Source: Lycocorax pyrrhopterus obiensis
Lineage: Eukaryota; Chordata; Aves; Passeriformes; Paradisaeidae
Length of the DNA: 64,000 nucleotides
NCBI GenBank assembly: GCA_014706295.1
Contig: JACSVZ010000014.1
Span: 72,382,186-72,446,185, forward strand
Reading direction: 5' to 3'
Shown here: positions 61,595 to 64,000 of the stretch, in pieces
How the letters are laid out: the number at the start of each line of letters is the position of its first letter
How positions within the stretch are numbered: position 1 is the first letter of the stretch
Translations under genes and position numbers: made by a program
Notes under the pieces: generated by a model
What the model saw: the letters and a program-made list of their open reading frames with translations, nothing else
Database searches by the model: none
What the model was told of the DNA's origin: nothing

Positions 61595-62665
61595 GTAACC
61601 CATATGGCAAGGACAGGTGTGCTGTTCTAAGAAGAGAACATTTTTGTCCACATTCATAGAATCAGGCCCCGCCTCCCAAAAAAAACGGAATAAGAAAGAT
61701 TCAAGTTGTACTGATCAAACACCAGGTGGGGTTGTTGAATGTTCACCATTGGAGCTTTTGAAAAAGAAAGGAATTCAAGAAACACGTTGGGGATGGTGTT
61801 GCTGTAATGTACTCAGCATTTCTTTGGACAGAAACTTCTCCAGATAGTTTGATGCCATGGTTTTCTCAGATAGGGATACACAAATCTTCATTCTGAAATT
61901 TTTCCCAGCCCAGTTCCGTTAAAACAGCTTTGAACAGGCCTAGGGATGATGTCAGTATTATTAATGTGATGGAGTTCAACACAAACACAATCAACTCATG
62001 AAGAAATACTAAAAAGAAAAATAAATATTTTTCTGATTACAGCTTTTCAGATATGAGGTTTTAGATGTACCCCTCTTTTTGAGCATAGGAATAACAGTGC
62101 TTGGTCTGGTGAAAATCCATTAGTCATGTTTTAGGCTGTGATCAGAAGTGAATTATTGATGAGTGAGTGTAAGAAAAGGGACAAGCACCAAGTAATGGCT
62201 GTCCCAGTGTACTTTCCCAGCCTCAAGGAGTCTCCAGTTTAAGGATCTTCCTAAATCAGAAGTTGGATCTTCCTTTAATTTTACTCCTCTTGCATAGGTC
62301 CCTTCTTCAACTTTGTTCTCTGTTGCAGTTCCCCAACATTAATCCATTAATTAATGGGTTTTGATGTGGAATTTGCAATCCTATCCATCGTACTCGAGGA
62401 GGAGAATGCAGGAATTACCAGACTAGAACTAAGCAAACCAGTCCTGAATAACAACCCTCCATTTTCAATCACAGCCCTGCATAGAAAAAGACATAATCTT
62501 CTTTCACTGCCTGAGCTGCTGTCTCCATATGCTCCTGTGCTAGGCTGGAAGTACAATTTTTTGCACACTTGCTCAAGGTAGGAAATCCCTCTGAATACCC
62601 ATCAGAGGGATGTGAATCCCAGCATGAGGAGTGCAGCGTGGAAAATTGCTCATAGGCAGGGAGTT

Positions 62666-63250
62666 GAAATCTCTGTGTGAAAGAACAAGGAGGAATAGGC
62701 TGAAGCCTGGACTGCATGTGGGTAATCTATCAGCATGAATTAATGCAATATCAGTAGTCATCTGTAACCCCATTGCTCAGTGGTAAAGTTGGCACTGGGG
62801 GACTGTCACATCACTGAAACCATGAGAGGGTCCACAGACACTTCTAAAAGGAGTGGAACCTGTGTCTCCAACCACCTCTATGCAAAAGCACTTTATAGAG
62901 GATTTTATACATCCACTATATCCACTCATATAGAGGATTTTAGCATTATCATGTAATGGTTGTGACAAAGCAAGCCCTGCAGAAACATCACATCACATAT
63001 GGGTGGGCGCTTTGGTAACAGACTCCCAAATGACTGTCCATATCCATCTAACGAGCTCCTAAAAATCAGACTTGCTGTTACCTAAGAGCTGTCCCTGGCA
63101 GAACAAACTGGGCAAGGATGTCTGTGTGGCCAGGAGGAATGAGAAGAAGAAACAGGAGCCCAGAGCCTGGACTGCAGTGTGGGGAGCAGCATGAATTACT
63201 GCAGTACCATGGGTCATCCGTAATCCCACTGTCAGGGCTGGTGTTCACAC
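62666..63250. repeat. Diverged direct duplication of an unidentified sequence (two copies of about 130 bp)
   Basis: Copy one (about 62666-62793) and copy two (about 63112-63250) share, in the same order, TCTGTGTG, AGGAGGAAT, AGCCTGGACTGCA, GTGGG, CAGCATGAATTA, TGCA, GTCATC, GTAA and CCC. They differ by substitutions and small indels. The 320 nt between them are unrelated. They are either two insertions of one unrecognised repeat family or an old local duplication. Confidence 0.6.
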
Positions 63251-64000
63251 CATTACCAGGCCCTGCTAAGCACAGCCAGGGTAATCTCATTCCAGAAAAT
63301 GAGGTGCTTGGAGGAAGAAAGGATTGCAGATGTCTAAAGCAGATTTGTTTTCTCCCTGCCTTCAATTTTGCATCTGTTTGTTCTCATGACGTTAGCTAGA
63401 GGCAGACCAACAGAGGAAATGAAATTTATGCAGTCACGCTGCAAAATCAGGCATGTTTCATCATCAATAACAAGAATCTTTCCATTCTAGCTGCAGAAGC
63501 ATAATCCTCACATTTTCAAGCAATTTTTAAACCATTTGGACACTTTGCTTAATTTGTGGACTGACATAAAAGTTCAAATTAAATATGCTCAAGTAACATA
63601 TTTACCCAATGCTTTCTGCTTATTATCTCTTGCTGTAGTAACTATCTTAAAATAGTTCGTCTTTTTGCTATAAAGAACAGGAACCAGCTACTTATTTCCC
63701 TATTTTAATGCTTTTCTGAGGAGATATCAATGTAAACCACAGCAAGCTAACTGTCATCTACTTTGTTTTGCTCAAATATTATTGTTCAGCTGGAGAGATT
63801 TGTTGTTGCCAGAGATAAGGGTGGAAGAACAGAACTCATCTTCTTTCTGGGGACCTGTTTGATCCCCATACCCTTGGTCTACAAGGGAAATCTGGACTAA
63901 AAACCAGTTGTTTTTTGGTGCAAAATGGTGCATAATGATTCTAGATCTATTTAAGGATGAGGTTGTTAAAGAAGCCTTCAAGGCAGGTTTATAACTCTGC

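Larger units (their letters stand above)
43096..64000 (+). other. EDIL3: EDIL3 intron downstream of the EGF3 exon (5' part, at least 20.9 kb)
   Basis: Begins with the strong donor GTAAGT and runs off the window. It carries the CTTT microsatellite at 45444-45638, a decayed LINE at 54245-55140, a CR1 copy at 57877-58655, a 27-bp tandem duplication at 61541-61594, and a diverged direct duplication at 62666-63250. Two CpG-retaining blocks are described in the findings. No discoidin-domain exon and no other gene was found. Confidence 0.8.

Noticed and set aside
62765..62800. tRNA-like GCTCAGTGGTAAAG sequence resembling a D-arm/A box
   Set aside because: No matching T-arm/B box (GGTTCGANTCC type) follows at the right distance and no cloverleaf can be drawn; it is part of the unexplained duplicated unit and is not conserved as such in the second copy.
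43096..64000. Search for the next EDIL3 exon (first discoidin domain)
   Set aside because: No frame shows the expected CSGPLG or ITASS-type discoidin residues next to splice sites, so the exon is taken to lie beyond the window.

Overview
This window is eukaryotic, and almost certainly from a bird. It is an AT-rich, intron-dominated stretch that holds three widely spaced exons of one gene, surrounded by many truncated CR1 (chicken-repeat-1) LINE copies. The CR1 tails, with 3' ends of the ATTCTATGATTCTAT type and the conserved GGAAGGGACCTT / TGCCCATGGCAGGG blocks, are diagnostic for bird genomes. Their GC-rich flavour suggests a passerine, but that last step is inference.

The only protein-coding gene I can support is EDIL3 (Del-1, EGF-like repeats and discoidin I-like domains 3) on the + strand. 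Three consecutive internal exons are visible, all symmetric phase 1-1. They are a 30-nt microexon (2853-2882) for an acidic linker, a 129-nt exon (24332-24460) for EGF repeat 2 with the integrin-binding RGD, and a 114-nt exon (42982-43095) for the calcium-binding-type EGF repeat 3. The EGF1 exon would lie upstream and the two F5/8-type-C (discoidin) domain exons downstream; neither is in the window.

Layout: 1-2852 is the end of the upstream intron and finishes in a long pyrimidine tract. 2883-24331 is a 21.4-kb intron with five CR1 tails or bodies and one LTR-like fragment. 24461-42981 is an 18.5-kb intron with four CR1 copies and GT-rich sequence. 43096-64000 is the start of a further intron longer than 20.9 kb, with a large CTTT microsatellite, a decayed old CR1/L3-like LINE that still shows reverse-transcriptase remnants, a younger CR1, and a short unexplained direct duplication near the right end.

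I found no rRNA, tRNA, CRISPR, operon or second gene, and no convincing novel multi-gene system. The best leads are non-coding. They are a small CpG cluster at 50803-51057, a CpG-retaining block at 56331-56567, a TAATTA-rich block near 44.8 kb, an inverted-repeat element near 17.47 kb, the splicing context of the microexon, and an unexplained diverged duplication at 62.66-63.25 kb.
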